Source: Hippasteria phrygiana
Lineage: Eukaryota; Echinodermata; Asteroidea; Valvatida; Goniasteridae
Assembly: GCA_037893225.1 (NCBI GenBank)
Contig: JAZGUH010000328.1
Location: 124,001 to 188,000, forward strand
Length of the DNA: 64,000 bases
Reading direction: 5' to 3'
Shown: one piece after another, positions 1-8,134 of the stretch
How the letters are laid out: every line of letters begins with the position of its first letter
Position numbering within the stretch: position 1 is the stretch's first letter
Notes under the pieces: generated by a model
Told to the model about the DNA's origin: nothing
What the model saw: only the letters and a program-made list of their open reading frames with translations
Database searches by the model: none
Translations under genes and position numbers: made by a program

Positions 1-1223
1 CCAAACGCCCTTGGTCCCCCAAACGCCCTTGGTCCCCCAAACCCGCTTGGTCCGCCAAACGCCCTTGGTCCCCCAAACGCCCTTGGTCCCCCAAACGCCC
101 TTGGTCCCCCAAACGCCCTTGGTCCCCCAAACGCCCTTGGTCCCCCAAACCCGCTTGGTCCGCCAAACGCCCTTGGTCCCCCAAACGCCCTTGGTCCCCC
201 AAACGCCCTTGGTCCCCCAAACGCCCTTGGTCCCCCAAACGCCCTTGGTCCCCCAAACGCCCTTGGTCCCCCAAACGCCCTTGGTCCCCCAAACGCCCTT
301 GGTCCCCCAAACGCCCTTGGTCCCCCAAACGCCCTTGGTCCCCCAAACGCGCTTGGTCCCCCAAACGCCCTTGGTCCCCCAAACGCCCTTGGTCCCCCAA
401 ACGCCCTTGGTCCCCCAAACGCCCTTGGTCCCCCAAACGCCCTTGGTCCCCCAAACGCCCTTGGTCCCCCAAACGCCCTTGGTCCCCCAAACGCCCTTGG
501 TCCCCCAAACGCCCTTGGTCCCCCAAACGCCCTTGGTCCCCCAAACGCCCTTGGTCCCCCAAACGCCCTTGGTCCCCCAAACGCCCTTGGTCCCCCAAAC
601 GCCCTTGGTCCCCCAAACGCCCTTGGTCCCCCAAACGCCCTTGGTCCCCCAAACGCCCTTGGTCCCCCAAACGCCCTTGGTCCCCCAAACGCCCTTGGTC
701 CCCCAAACGCCCTTGGTCCCCCAAACGCCCTTGGTCCCCCAAACGCCCTTGGTCCCCCAAACGCCCTTGGTCCCCCAAACCCCCTTGGTCCCCCAAACCC
801 CCTTGGTCCCCCAAACCCCCTTGGTCCCCCAAACCCCCTTGGTCCCCCAAACGCGCTTGGTCCCCCAAACGCGCTTGGTCCCCCAAACGCGCTTGGTCCC
901 CCAAACGCGCTTGGTCCCCCAAACGCGCTTGGTCCCCCAAACGCGCTTGGTCCCCCAAACGCGCTTGGTCCCCCAAACGCGCTTGGTCCCCCAAACGCGC
1001 TTGGTCCCCCAAACGCGCTTGGTCCCCCAAACGCCCTTGGTCCCCCAAACGCCCTTGGTCCCCCAAACGCCCTTGGTCCCCCAAACGCCCTTGGTCCCCC
1101 AAACGCCCTTGGTCCCCCAAACGCCCTTGGTCCCCCAAACGCCCTTGGTCCCCCAAACGCCCTTGGTCCCCCAAACGCGCTTGGTCCCCCAAACGCCCTT
1201 GGTCCCCCAAACGCCCTTGGTCC
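1..1223 (+). repeat. 18-bp minisatellite array A1 (gamma family, 5' end cut by window)
   Basis: At least 68 units; the first lacks three bases because the window begins inside it. Block order is s2 x1 s5 x1 s10 a1 s23 c4 a10 s8 a1 s2. The paired x units (near 34 and 142) and the closing a1 s2 place it with A8, A9, A12, A14 and A19. It ends at the invariant junction GGTCC|GCATTACG. Confidence 0.97.
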
Positions 1224-1621
1224 GCATTACGTGTGGATTTGTCCAGTTTACTTTGCTCGAAATTCCAGTTATTTCCAATTATTGGACGGTAGAATAGTAT
1301 ATAATGTATCATGATGTACCATGAAGGAATAAAGAAATACATACATGCACTAAATGTGTCTTTCTTTGACCGTTTTCTAAACCCCGACATGACATCTCCG
1401 CTCCGCGCGATTTACCTTCCGAGCTATTTACCCTCCGCGCCGTACGTTGTCAAGTGCAAACAACGTCTTATTCCCAGTGTACAATGTACGTACCTACACG
1501 CTTGCGAACTCATCTTGAGATCGAGGGGTATGGCAATTGTTTGCAATAAGGTCAACCCCTGTAGCGCATCTGCGCGTGCGCGTTGCTTTGTTGCCAGCCT
1601 TGGTCAAGTGCAAGCAACCGC

Positions 1622-2388
1622 ACTGAATGCCACCGTCTTTCCCAGTGTACAAGGCACACGTAGGTGTAGTTACGTGTAGTGAACTGCGTCTTGAGAAAAG
1701 ATTAAAACACGTGCCGCGCATCCATTGTACATGTACATTGTGCAATGTCATGTAGTTTTCACAATATACGACACGATCGTTTGTTGACAGCTCGCATGTG
1801 ATCGTCCATGGTATTATCATCTGTTACTAATAATCAACAAGGCTGAAATAGTAAACAAACGCTAGTCTTTCTGGAGTGCCATAAAGTAGCCAAATGAAGG
1901 TAAATGTCGTAAAACTCCAAATACTCAACGAGCGAAGGGAAGCCTTGTCAAACCGGTCCCCCGTTCCTGCCGCTCAATCCCGGCGGGCCCGATCCCGCGG
2001 CCCGGTGGCCCCGATCTCATGATGCCGTGGTGACTTCCGTCATGTATTATTTTTTTCCCGTTCTTCCGGTAATAGAAAAGTGACATCATCACGATAATAT
2101 CGAATATCGCGATATTTTTCTGCCGATATTTCGGTATAAAAATAAATGGATATCGAACAGCCTTATTCCCTACCTTCCTGTTCATGTTAGGGGAAAACTG
2201 AAAATGCTCGAGTTGACAAGAAACTACTTTTACTGAAAATTCAAAAGAGAATTGGTCACGTGGCAATGCAAAAAACCAGATATGGGACAAGTACACAAAA
2301 AGCAGAGTCCGTGAACCATGCTTTTTCAAGTACTAATCCAAAAGGGACACTAACCTTTTCCAGAAATGCTCTCTCAAGAGACCACAGC
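1622..2388 (+). repeat. 767-bp tandem duplication in S1, copy 1
   Basis: Copy 1 begins ACTGAATGCC and ends ACCACAGC, where it joins copy 2 directly. At the breakpoint, the sequence before copy 1 (CCGC) and the end of the copy (CAGC) share only GC, so the join had about 2 bp of microhomology. This copy carries the CTGGAG allele. Confidence 0.95.
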
Positions 2389-3155
2389 ACTGAATGCCAC
2401 CGTCTTTCCCAGTGTACAAGGCACACGTAGGTGTAGTTACGTGTAGTGAACTGCGTCTTGAGAAAAGATTAAAACACGTGCCGCGCATCCATTGTACATG
2501 TACATTGTGCAATGTCATGTAGTTTTCACAATATACGACACGATCGTTTGTTGACAGCTCGCATGTGATCGTCCATGGTATTATCATCTGTTACTAATAA
2601 TCAACAAGGCTGAAATAGTAAACAAACGCTAGTCTTTCTCGAGTGCCATAAAGTAGCCAAATGAAGGTAAATGTCGTAAAACTCCAAATACTCAACGAGC
2701 GAAGGGAAGCCTTGTCAAACCGGTCCCCCGTTCCTGCCGCTCAATCCCGGCGGGCCCGATCCCGCGGCCCGGTGGCCCCGATCTCATGATGCCGTGGTGA
2801 CTTCCGTCATGTATTATTTTTTTCCCGTTCTTCCGGTAATAGAAAAGTGACATCATCACGATAATATCGAATATCGCGATATTTTTCTGCCGATATTTCG
2901 GTATAAAAATAAATGGATATCGAACAGCCTTATTCCCTACCTTCCTGTTCATGTTAGGGGAAAACTGAAAATGCTCGAGTTGACAAGAAACTACTTTTAC
3001 TGAAAATTCAAAAGAGAATTGGTCACGTGGCAATGCAAAAAACCAGATATGGGACAAGTACACAAAAAGCAGAGTCCGTGAACCATGCTTTTTCAAGTAC
3101 TAATCCAAAAGGGACACTAACCTTTTCCAGAAATGCTCTCTCAAGAGACCACAGC
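2389..3155 (+). repeat. 767-bp tandem duplication in S1, copy 2
   Basis: Copy 2 begins ACTGAATGCC, carries CTCGAG (an XhoI site) where copy 1 has CTGGAG, and continues at its 3' end into the ordinary spacer sequence GCAGTTCACC. The allele difference suggests that two different spacer lineages were joined. Confidence 0.95.
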
Positions 3156-3404
3156 GCAGTTCACCTTGTCAACAATGGCCATGCCAACTTAATCATCCTT
3201 AAGTGTGAAGCTGCAGGTTGTCCTGTTTTGCCAGAATTCAGAGTGAGCACAATTACAGCATACGTTTCAATTAAAAATGAATTATAAAAGCAAAAAGTGT
3301 AGCATCAAAAAATGGTGAGCAATTTCAGTTATCAAACTTAATACTGGTGAGCAAAAAAGTTCTCCTTAATTACATTTTAAAGAAGACAATCCTTGTATGG
3401 GCCT

Positions 3405-5800
3405 CCCCCAAACGCGCTTGGTCCCCCAAACGCCCTTGGTCCCCCAAACGCCCTTGGTCCCCCAAACGCCCTTGGTCCCCCAAACGCCCTTGGTCCCCCA
3501 AACGCCCTTGGTCCCCCAAACGCCCTTGGTCCCCCAAACGCCCTTGGTCCCCCAAACGCCCTTGGTCCCCCAAACGCCCTTGGTCCCCCAAACGCCCTTG
3601 GTCCCCCAAACGCCCTTGGTCCCCCAAACGCCCTTGGTCCCCCAAACGCCCTTGGTCCCCCAAACGCCCTTGGTCCCCCAAACGCCCTTGGTCCCCCAAA
3701 CGCCCTTGGTCCCCCAAACGCCCTTGGTCCCCCAAACGCCCTTGGTCCCCCAAACGCCCTTGGTCCCCCAAACGCCCTTGGTCCCCCAAACGCCCGTGGT
3801 CCCCCAAACGCCCGTGGTCCCCCAAACGCCCTTGGTCCCCCAAACGCCCTTGGTCCCCCAAACGCCCGTGGTCCCCCAAACGCCCTTGGTCCCCCAAACG
3901 CCCTTGGTCCCCCAAACGCCCTTGGTCCCCCAAACGCCCTTGGTCCCCCAAACGCCCTTGGTCCCCCAAACGCCCTTGGTCCCCCAAACGCCCTTGGTCC
4001 CCCAAACGCCCTTGGTCCCCCAAACGCCCTTGGTCCCCCAAACGCCCTTGGTCCCCCAAACGCCCTTGGTCCCCCAAACGCCCTTGGTCCCCCAAACGCC
4101 CTTGGTCCCCCAAACGCCCTTGGTCCCCCAAACGCCCTTGGTCCCCCAAACGCCCTTGGTCCCCCAAACGCCCTTGGTCCCCCAAACGCCCTTGGTCCCC
4201 CAAACGCCCTTGGTCCCCCAAACGCCCTTGGTCCCCCAAACGCCCTTGGTCCCCCAAACGCCCTTGGTCCCCCAAACGCCCTTGGTCCCCCAAACCCCCT
4301 TGGTCCCCCAAACGCCCTTGGTCCCCCAAACGCCCTTGGTCCCCCAAACGCCCTTGGTCCCCCAAACGCCCTTGGTCCCCCAAACGCCCTTGGTCCCCCA
4401 AACGCCCTTGGTCCCCCAAACCCCCTTGGTCCCCCAAACCCCCTTGGTCCCCCAAACCCCCTTGGTCCCCCAAACGCGCTTGGTCCCCCAAACGCGCTTG
4501 GTCCCCCAAACGCGCTTGGTCCCCCAAACGCGCTTGGTCCCCCAAACGCGCTTGGTCCCCCAAACGCGCTTGGTCCCCCAAACGCCCTTGGTCCCCCAAA
4601 CGCCCTTGGTCCCCCAAACGCCCTTGGTCCCCCAAACGCCCTTGGTCCCCCAAACGGCCTTGGTCCCCCAAACGCCCTTGGTCCCCCAAACGCGCTTGGT
4701 CCCCCAAACGCGCTTGGTCCCCCAAACGCGCTTGGTCCCCCAAACGCCCTTGGTCCCCCAAACGCCCTTGGTCCCCCAAACGCCCTTGGTCCCCCAAACG
4801 CCCTTGGTCCCCCAAACGCCCTTGGTCCCCCAAACGCCCTTGGTCCCCCAAACGCCCTTGGTCCCCCAAACGCCCTTGGTCCCCCAAACGCCCTTGGTCC
4901 CCCAAACGCCCTTGGTCCCCCAAACGCCCTTGGTCCCCCAAACGCCCTTGGTCCCCCAAACGCCCTTGGTCCCCCAAACGCCCTTGGTCCCCCAAACGCC
5001 CTTGGTCCCCCAAACGCCCTTGGTCCCCCAAACGCCCTTGGTCCCCCAAACGCCCTTGGTCCCCCAAACGCCCTTGGTCCCCCAAACGCCCTTGGTCCCC
5101 CAAACGCCCTTGGTCCCCCAAACGCCCTTGGTCCCCCAAACGCCCTTGGTCCCCCAAACGCCCTTGGTCCCCCAAACGCCCTTGGTCCCCCAAACGCCCT
5201 TGGTCCCCCAAACCCCCTTGGTCCCCCAAACCCCCTTGGTCCCCCAAACCCCCTTGGTCCCCCAAACCCCCTTGGTCCCCCAAACGCGCTTGGTCCCCCA
5301 AACGCGCTTGGTCCCCCAAACGCGCTTGGTCCCCCAAACGCGCTTGGTCCCCCAAACGCGCTTGGTCCCCCAAACGCGCTTGGTCCCCCAAACGCCCTTG
5401 GTCCCCCAAACGCCCTTGGTCCCCCAAACGCCCTTGGTCCCCCAAACGCCCTTGGTCCCCCAAACGGCCTTGGTCCCCCAAACGGCCTTGGTCCCCCAAA
5501 CGCGCTTGGTCCCCCAAACGCGCTTGGTCCCCCAAACGCGCTTGGTCCCCCAAACGCCCTTGGTCCCCCAAACGCCCTTGGTCCCCCAAACGCCCTTGGT
5601 CCCCCAAACGCCCTTGGTCCCCCAAACGCCCTTGGTCCCCCAAACGCCCTTGGTCCCCCAAACGCCCTTGGTCCCCCAAACGCCCTTGGTCCCCCAAACG
5701 CCCTTGGTCCCCCAAACGCCCTTGGTCCCCCAAACGCCCTTGGTCCCCCAAACGCCCTTGGTCCCCCAAACGCCCTTGGTCCCCCAAACGCCCTTGGTCC
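3405..5800 (+). repeat. 18-bp minisatellite array A2 (alpha family, 133 units)
   Basis: Block order is a1 s48 (with g units at 22, 23 and 26) c1 s6 c3 a6 s4 n1 s1 a3 s26 c4 a6 s4 n2 a3 s14, which sums exactly to 133 units plus CC. The core 'c a6 s4 n . a3' occurs twice, 45 units (810 bp) apart, so the array is a higher-order repeat. In the second core the usual 'n s' is 'n n'. Confidence 0.97.
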
Positions 5801-5874
5801 GCATTACGTGTGGATTTGTCCAGTTTACTTTGCTCGAAATTCCAGTTATTTCCAATTATTGGACGGTAGAATAG

Positions 5875-5910
5875 TATATAATGTATCATGATGTACCATG
5901 AAGGAATAAA
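5875..5910 (+). promoter_or_regulatory. Candidate polyadenylation region downstream of array (offset +74 to +109)
   Basis: AATAAA at 5905-5910 is followed about 22 bp later by a T/GT-rich stretch (5932-5945), the usual arrangement of a eukaryotic polyadenylation site. It lies 105 bp past the end of A2 and 31 bp past the stop codon of the ATG frame that crosses the array. The same motif follows every array. A TATATAA at 5875 is also present. Motif match only; no evidence of use. Confidence 0.25.
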
Positions 5911-6025
5911 GAAATACATACATGCACTAAATGTGTCTTTCTTTGACCGTTTTCTAAACCCCGACATGACATCTCCGCTCCGCGCGATTTACCTTCCGAG
6001 CGATTTACCCTCCGCGCCGTACGTT

Positions 6026-6097
6026 GTCAAGTGCAAACAACGTCTTATTCCCAGTGTACAATGTACGTACCTACACGCTTGCGAACTCATCTTGAGA
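6026..6097 (+). repeat. Old internal duplication in spacer, copy 1
   Basis: Shares with 6180-6272 the ordered landmarks GTCAAGTGCAA.CAAC, CGTCTT, CCCAGTGTACAA (CGCAGTGTACAA in the second S2 copy), TAC.TG/ACAC, GAACT and TCTTGAGA. Spacing between landmarks differs by small indels. It looks like a diverged direct duplication that predates amplification of the spacer, since every spacer has both copies. Confidence 0.6.
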
Positions 6098-6140
6098 TCG
6101 AGGGGTATGGCAATTGTTTGCAATAAGGTCAACCCCTGTA

Positions 6141-6160
6141 GCGCATCTGCGCGTGCGCGT
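6141..6160. promoter_or_regulatory. Alternating purine-pyrimidine tract with NRF-1 consensus
   Basis: GCGCATCTGCGCGTGCGCGT alternates purine and pyrimidine except for one C (6147). Positions 6148-6159, read on the minus strand, are CGCGCACGCGCA, a full match to the published NRF-1 consensus YGCGCAYGCGCR. In S3 and S4 the single exception is changed to G, which makes a perfect 20-bp alternating tract with Z-DNA potential. Binding is not shown by the sequence. Confidence 0.35.
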
Positions 6161-6179
6161 TGCTTTGTTGCCAGCCTTG

Positions 6180-6272
6180 GTCAAGTGCAAGCAACCGCAC
6201 TGAATGCCACCGTCTTTCGCAGTGTACAAGGCACACGTAGGTGTAGTTACGTGTAGTGAACTGCGTCTTGAG
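6180..6272 (+). repeat. Old internal duplication in spacer, copy 2
   Basis: Second, longer copy of the element at 6026-6097, starting GTCAAGTGCAAGCAAC and ending GTCTTGAGAA. An extra ~16 bp sits between the first and second landmarks. The 767-bp duplication of the long spacers begins inside this copy. Confidence 0.6.
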
Positions 6273-6284
6273 AAAAGATTAAAA

Positions 6285-6290
6285 CACGTG
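6285..6290. promoter_or_regulatory. E-box-like CACGTG
   Basis: Palindromic CACGTG within AAAACACGTGCCGCG; a second CACGTG lies at 6834-6839. The motif is short and expected by chance at a modest rate, so this is a bare sequence match. Confidence 0.2.
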
Positions 6291-6302
6291 CCGCGCATCC
6301 AT

Positions 6303-6324
6303 TGTACATGTACATTGTGCAATG
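6303..6324. other. Palindrome and overlapping hairpin
   Basis: TGTACATGTACA (6303-6314) is a perfect 12-bp palindrome. It overlaps a hairpin with arms CATTG and CAATG around a 2-base loop (6313-6324). Conserved in all spacer copies. Confidence 0.5.
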
Positions 6325-6529
6325 TCATGTAGTTTTCACAATATACGACACGATCGTTTGTTGACAGCTCGCATGTGATCGTCCATGGTATTATCATCTG
6401 TTACTAATAATCAACAAGGCTGAAATAGTAAACAAACGCTAGTCTTTCTCGAGTGCCATAAAGTAGCCAAATGAAGGTAAATGTCGTAAAACTCCAAATA
6501 CTCAACGAGCGAAGGGAAGCCTTGTCAAA

Positions 6530-6590
6530 CCGGTCCCCCGTTCCTGCCGCTCAATCCCGGCGGGCCCGATCCCGCGGCCCGGTGGCCCCG
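6530..6590. other. GC-rich island inside the spacer
   Basis: About 60 bp of very G+C-rich, CpG-containing sequence (CCGGCGGGCCCG, CCCGCGGCCC and similar) in otherwise moderate to AT-rich sequence. It contains GGTCCCCC, the same string as a unit junction in the arrays, but no 18-bp periodicity. S18 has lost 8 bp here. Confidence 0.6.
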
Positions 6591-6656
6591 ATCTCATGAT
6601 GCCGTGGTGACTTCCGTCATGTATTATTTTTTTCCCGTTCTTCCGGTAATAGAAAA

Positions 6657-6732
6657 GTGACATCATCACGATAATATCGAATATCGCGATATTTTTCTGC
6701 CGATATTTCGGTATAAAAATAAATGGATATCG
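6657..6732. other. Cluster of ATATCG/CGATAT palindromic motifs
   Basis: Contains GTGACATCATCAC, a perfect 14-bp palindrome AATATCGCGATATT (6680-6693), an inverted repeat CCGA-TATT-TCGG (6700-6711), TATAAAAAT (6712-6720) and a further ATATCG at 6727. Five ATATCG/CGATAT hexamers occur within about 60 bp. The density suggests a DNA-binding site cluster or a foldback; no factor is assigned. Confidence 0.4.
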
Positions 6733-7092
6733 AACAGCCTTATTCCCTACCTTCCTGTTCATGTTAGGGGAAAACTGAAAATGCTCGAGTTGACAAGAAA
6801 CTACTTTTACTGAAAATTCAAAAGAGAATTGGTCACGTGGCAATGCAAAAAACCAGATATGGGACAAGTACACAAAAAGCAGAGTCCGTGAACCATGCTT
6901 TTTCAAGTACTAATCCAAAAGGGACACTAACCTTTTCCAGAAATGCTCTCTCAAGAGACCACAGCGCAGTTCACCTTGTCAACAATGGCCATGCCAACTT
7001 AATCATCCTTAAGTGTGAAGCTGCAGGTTGTCCTGTTTTGCCAGAATTCAGAGTGAGCACAATTACAGCATACGTTTCAATTAAAAATGAAT

Positions 7093-7100
7093 TATAAAAG
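7093..7100 (+). promoter_or_regulatory. TATA-box-like TATAAAAG upstream of array
   Basis: TATAAAAG, a close match to the eukaryotic TATA consensus, lies 114 bp before A3 and is oriented towards it. The same element sits at this offset before every array. If used, it would start a transcript of the C-rich strand through the array. Motif match only. Confidence 0.25.
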
Positions 7101-7122
7101 CAAAAAGTGTAGCATCAAAAAA

Positions 7123-7164
7123 TGGTGAGCAATTTCAGTTATCAAACTTAATACTGGTGAGCAA
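7123..7164 (+). repeat. Short direct repeat TGGTGAGCAA x2
   Basis: Two perfect copies, at 7123-7132 and 7155-7164, 32 bp start to start, just before the array. S17 has a 21-bp deletion between the equivalent repeats. Its endpoints do not match simple recombination between them. Confidence 0.7.
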
Positions 7165-7214
7165 AAAGGCTCTCCTTAATTACATTTTAAAGAAGACAAT
7201 CCTTGTATGGGCCT

Positions 7215-8134
7215 CCCCCAAACGCCCTTGGTCCCCCAAACGCCCTTGGTCCCCCAAACGCCCTTGGTCCCCCAAACGCCCTTGGTCCCCCAAACGCCCT
7301 TGGTCCCCCAAACGCCCTTGGTCCCCCAAACGCCCTTGGTCCCCCAAACGCCCTTGGTCCCCCAAACGCCCTTGGTCCCCCAAACGCCCTTGGTCCCCCA
7401 AACGCCCTTGGTCCCCCAAACGCCCTTGGTCCCCCAAACGCCCTTGGTCCCCCAAACGCCCTTGGTCCCCCAAACGCCCTTGGTCCCCCAAACGCCCTTG
7501 GTCCCCCAAACGCCCTTGGTCCCCCAAACGCCCTTGGTCCCCCAAACGCCCTTGGTCCCCCAAACGCCCTTGGTCCCCCAAACGCCCTTGGTCCCCCAAA
7601 CGCCCTTGTTCCCCGAAACCCGCTTGGTCCCCCAAACCCGCTTGGTCCCCCAAACGCGCTTGGTCCCCCAAACGCGCTTGGTCCCCCAAACGCCCTTGGT
7701 CCCCCAAACGCCCTTGGTCCCCCAAACGCCCTTGGTCCCCCAAACGCCCTTGGTCCCCCAAACGCCCTTGGTCCCCCAAACGCCCTTGGTCCCCCAAACG
7801 CCCTTGGTCCCCCAAACGCCCTTGGTCCCCCAAACGCCCTTGGTCCCCCAAACGCCCTTGGTCCCCCAAACGCCCTTGGTCCCCCAAACGCCCTTGGTCC
7901 CCCAAACGCCCTTGTTCCCCGAAACCCGCTTGGTCCCCCAAACCCGCTTGGTCCCCCAAACGCGCTTGGTCCCCCAAACGCGCTTGGTCCCCCAAACGCC
8001 CTTGGTCCCCCAAACGCCCTTGGTCCCCCAAACGCCCTTGGTCCCCCAAACGCCCTTGGTCCCCCAAACGCCCTTGGTCCCCCAAACGCCCTTGGTCCCC
8101 CAAACGCCCTTGGTCCCCCAAACGCCCTTGGTCC
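7215..8134 (+). repeat. 18-bp minisatellite array A3 (beta family, 51 units)
   Basis: Block order is s22 k2 a2 s13 k2 a2 s8. The unit before each k pair ends TTGTT and the next starts CCCCG, a compound variant found only in A3 and A4. The two k blocks lie 17 units apart. It is the shortest array in the window and lacks c, n and g units. Confidence 0.97.

Larger units (their letters stand above)
1224..3404 (+). repeat. Spacer S1, long form (2,181 bp)
   Basis: Long spacer carrying a 767-bp internal tandem duplication. It has T at diagnostic site A (GAGCTATTT, near 1425), a base seen only in the four long spacers. Site F is G in the first duplicate (CTGGAG) and C in the second (CTCGAG). The 3' end reads AAAAAAGTTC, as in spacers that precede alpha arrays. 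No gene is recognised in it. Confidence 0.96.
5801..7214 (+). repeat. Spacer S2, standard form (1,414 bp); reference copy for site names
   Basis: Reference spacer. Diagnostic sites are A (6002, G here; T in long forms), B (6044, C), C (6147, C), D (6219, G), E (6370, C), F (6450, C) and H (7168/7170, GGCTC). D=G and F=C are typical of spacers following alpha arrays. H=GGCTC is shared only with S3, which also precedes a beta array, so S2 is a mosaic of an alpha 5' part and a beta 3' part. Annotated sub-elements below apply to other copies at the same offset. Confidence 0.96.

Noticed and set aside
3405..5800. CRISPR array
   Set aside because: The repeats are directly contiguous 18-mers with no unique spacers between them, and there are no cas genes. 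The 1.4-kb intervals are themselves repeated.
5820..5850. tRNA-derived SINE or Pol III promoter
   Set aside because: GCTCGAAATTCC only loosely resembles a B box and no A box lies at a suitable distance upstream.
3397..5874. Giant repetitive proteins (hexapeptide repeats such as LVPQTP, WSPKRP, LGPPNA, GTKGVW, GDQGRL) encoded by the arrays
   Set aside because: All six frames are open because the 18-bp unit has no stop triplet. Only the LVPQTP frame of these has an ATG close to the array, and the WSPKRP and LGPPNA frames rely on GTG or TTG. No codon or frame preference is visible, and 1-bp indels are tolerated. I therefore did not annotate a CDS and treat it only as a testable possibility.
5888..6256. 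122-codon ATG reading frame at the 5' side of each spacer
   Set aside because: Repeated only because the spacer is repeated. S10 has a stop after 65 codons. The frame overlaps a 108-codon frame on the other strand, and no domain or signal is recognisable.
6071..6397. 108-codon minus-strand ATG frame in the spacers
   Set aside because: No recognisable family. The frame is cut to 84 codons in the second half of long spacers and extended to 130 in S14, so it is not conserved as a unit.
6520..6600. rRNA gene fragment or rDNA intergenic spacer
   Set aside because: The GC-rich island is short and contains no recognisable rRNA segment; no 18S, 5.8S or 28S sequence occurs in the window.
6502..6906. 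134-codon minus-strand frame in the spacers
   Set aside because: Starts with TTG rather than ATG, runs through the GC-rich island, and shows no recognisable domain; S18 frameshifts it by an 8-bp deletion.
6843..7097. 84-codon ATG frame ending just before the array
   Set aside because: The most protein-like of the spacer frames, but it has no recognised homology and is interrupted in the first half of the long spacers; it also ends exactly in the TATA-like AATTATAAAAG.
5801..7214. Transposon with a tandem-repeat core (Helitron-like or MITE-like)
   Set aside because: I compared spacer ends (GCATTACGTG... and ...CTTGTATGGGCCT) and found no terminal inverted repeats, target-site duplications or transposase. 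The units are strictly tandem rather than dispersed within this window. An origin from such an element remains possible.
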